Assembly (NCBI GenBank): GCA_964292325.1
Contig: CAXYVG010000162.1
Span: 1-5,831 of the forward strand
Source: CTSoil-075 sp964292325
Lineage (GTDB): Bacteria > Bacillota > Negativicutes > DSM-13327
Length of the DNA: 5,831 nucleotides
Direction: 5' to 3'
In this document: one piece after another, positions 5,761-5,831 of the stretch
Numbering within the stretch: position 1 is the first letter of the stretch
How the letters are laid out: each line of letters begins with the position of its first letter
The notes under the pieces: model-generated
The model's input: the letters and a program-made list of their open reading frames with translations, nothing else
Databases searched by the model: none
What the model was told of the DNA's origin: nothing
Program-made: the position numbers and the translations under genes

Positions 5761-5831
5761 AATGAGGAATAAAACGACAGAGGTTTCGCATCTAATTTCC
5801 AGTAACGATAGAAATATTCATTTCATTGCTG
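5761..5831. other. Upstream spacer, possibly including the last codons of a preceding gene
   Basis: These 71 bases lie between the operon promoter and the window end. On the minus strand all three frames hit a stop soon after entering the window (TGA 5825-5823, TGA 5820-5818, TAG 5794-5792), so a preceding co-directional gene could end at any of them. The visible residues are too few to identify it. No convincing hairpin-plus-T-run terminator is visible. On the plus strand an ATG at 5762 stays open to the edge (23 codons), but it has no good SD and this length is expected by chance. Confidence 0.4.

Noticed and set aside
5762..5831. Plus-strand ATG frame open to the window edge, possible divergent gene
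   Set aside because: Only 23 codons are visible, there is no good SD or promoter facing right, and this length is expected by chance.
5761..5831. Rho-independent terminator of an upstream gene
   Set aside because: No GC-rich inverted repeat followed by a T run was found on either strand.
1..5831. Defence system, mobile element, CRISPR or riboswitch
   Set aside because: The operon is contiguous housekeeping coding sequence with gaps of at most 16 nt, no direct or inverted repeats were noticed, and the short leader (about 28 nt) is too small for a riboswitch.

Overview
The window is one minus-strand operon of six tightly packed genes. Together they form a Ser/Thr-phosphorylation module joined to a peptidoglycan-synthesis pair. 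In transcription order (right to left) they are: a DUF3662+FHA protein (fhaA-like, 5697-4936), a membrane-anchored FHA protein (fhaB-like, 4934-4467), a PP2C-type Ser/Thr phosphatase (4460-3741), a SEDS glycosyltransferase of the FtsW/RodA family (3737-2472), a class B penicillin-binding protein (2485-1070), and a PASTA-kinase-type Ser/Thr kinase whose 3' end lies beyond base 1 (1053-1). Gaps are 1, 6, 3, -14 and 16 nt, and every gene has a Shine-Dalgarno sequence lying in or over the end of the gene before it. This points to one transcript with translational coupling.

A near-consensus sigma-A promoter (TTGACT, 17 bp, TATAAT) sits at 5760-5732, directly before the first gene. Its -10 box overlaps an in-frame ATG at 5733 that would otherwise be the obvious fhaA start. 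I therefore place the start at the GTG at 5697. Two other genes start with TTG. The 71 bases upstream of the promoter hold at most the tail of another gene.

The gene order is that of the actinobacterial fhaA-fhaB-pstP-rodA-pbpA-pknA/pknB locus, but with one kinase. The composition is AT-rich and the Shine-Dalgarno sequences are strong and Firmicutes-like. This suggests a low-GC Firmicute of the type that carries DUF3662/FHA proteins, most likely Negativicutes (Sporomusa/Selenomonas-like) or a related clostridial group. This placement rests on recall of protein style and not on a search.

Functional logic, from family knowledge: the kinase phosphorylates itself and partners, the phosphatase reverses this, the two FHA proteins read phosphothreonine, and the SEDS/bPBP pair polymerises and cross-links septal or lateral wall peptidoglycan. 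I see no mobile element, CRISPR, tRNA/rRNA or clearly new system. The points worth a second look are in the details: a non-RD (HCD) catalytic loop in the kinase, degenerate FHA core residues, and the overlap of promoter and start codon.
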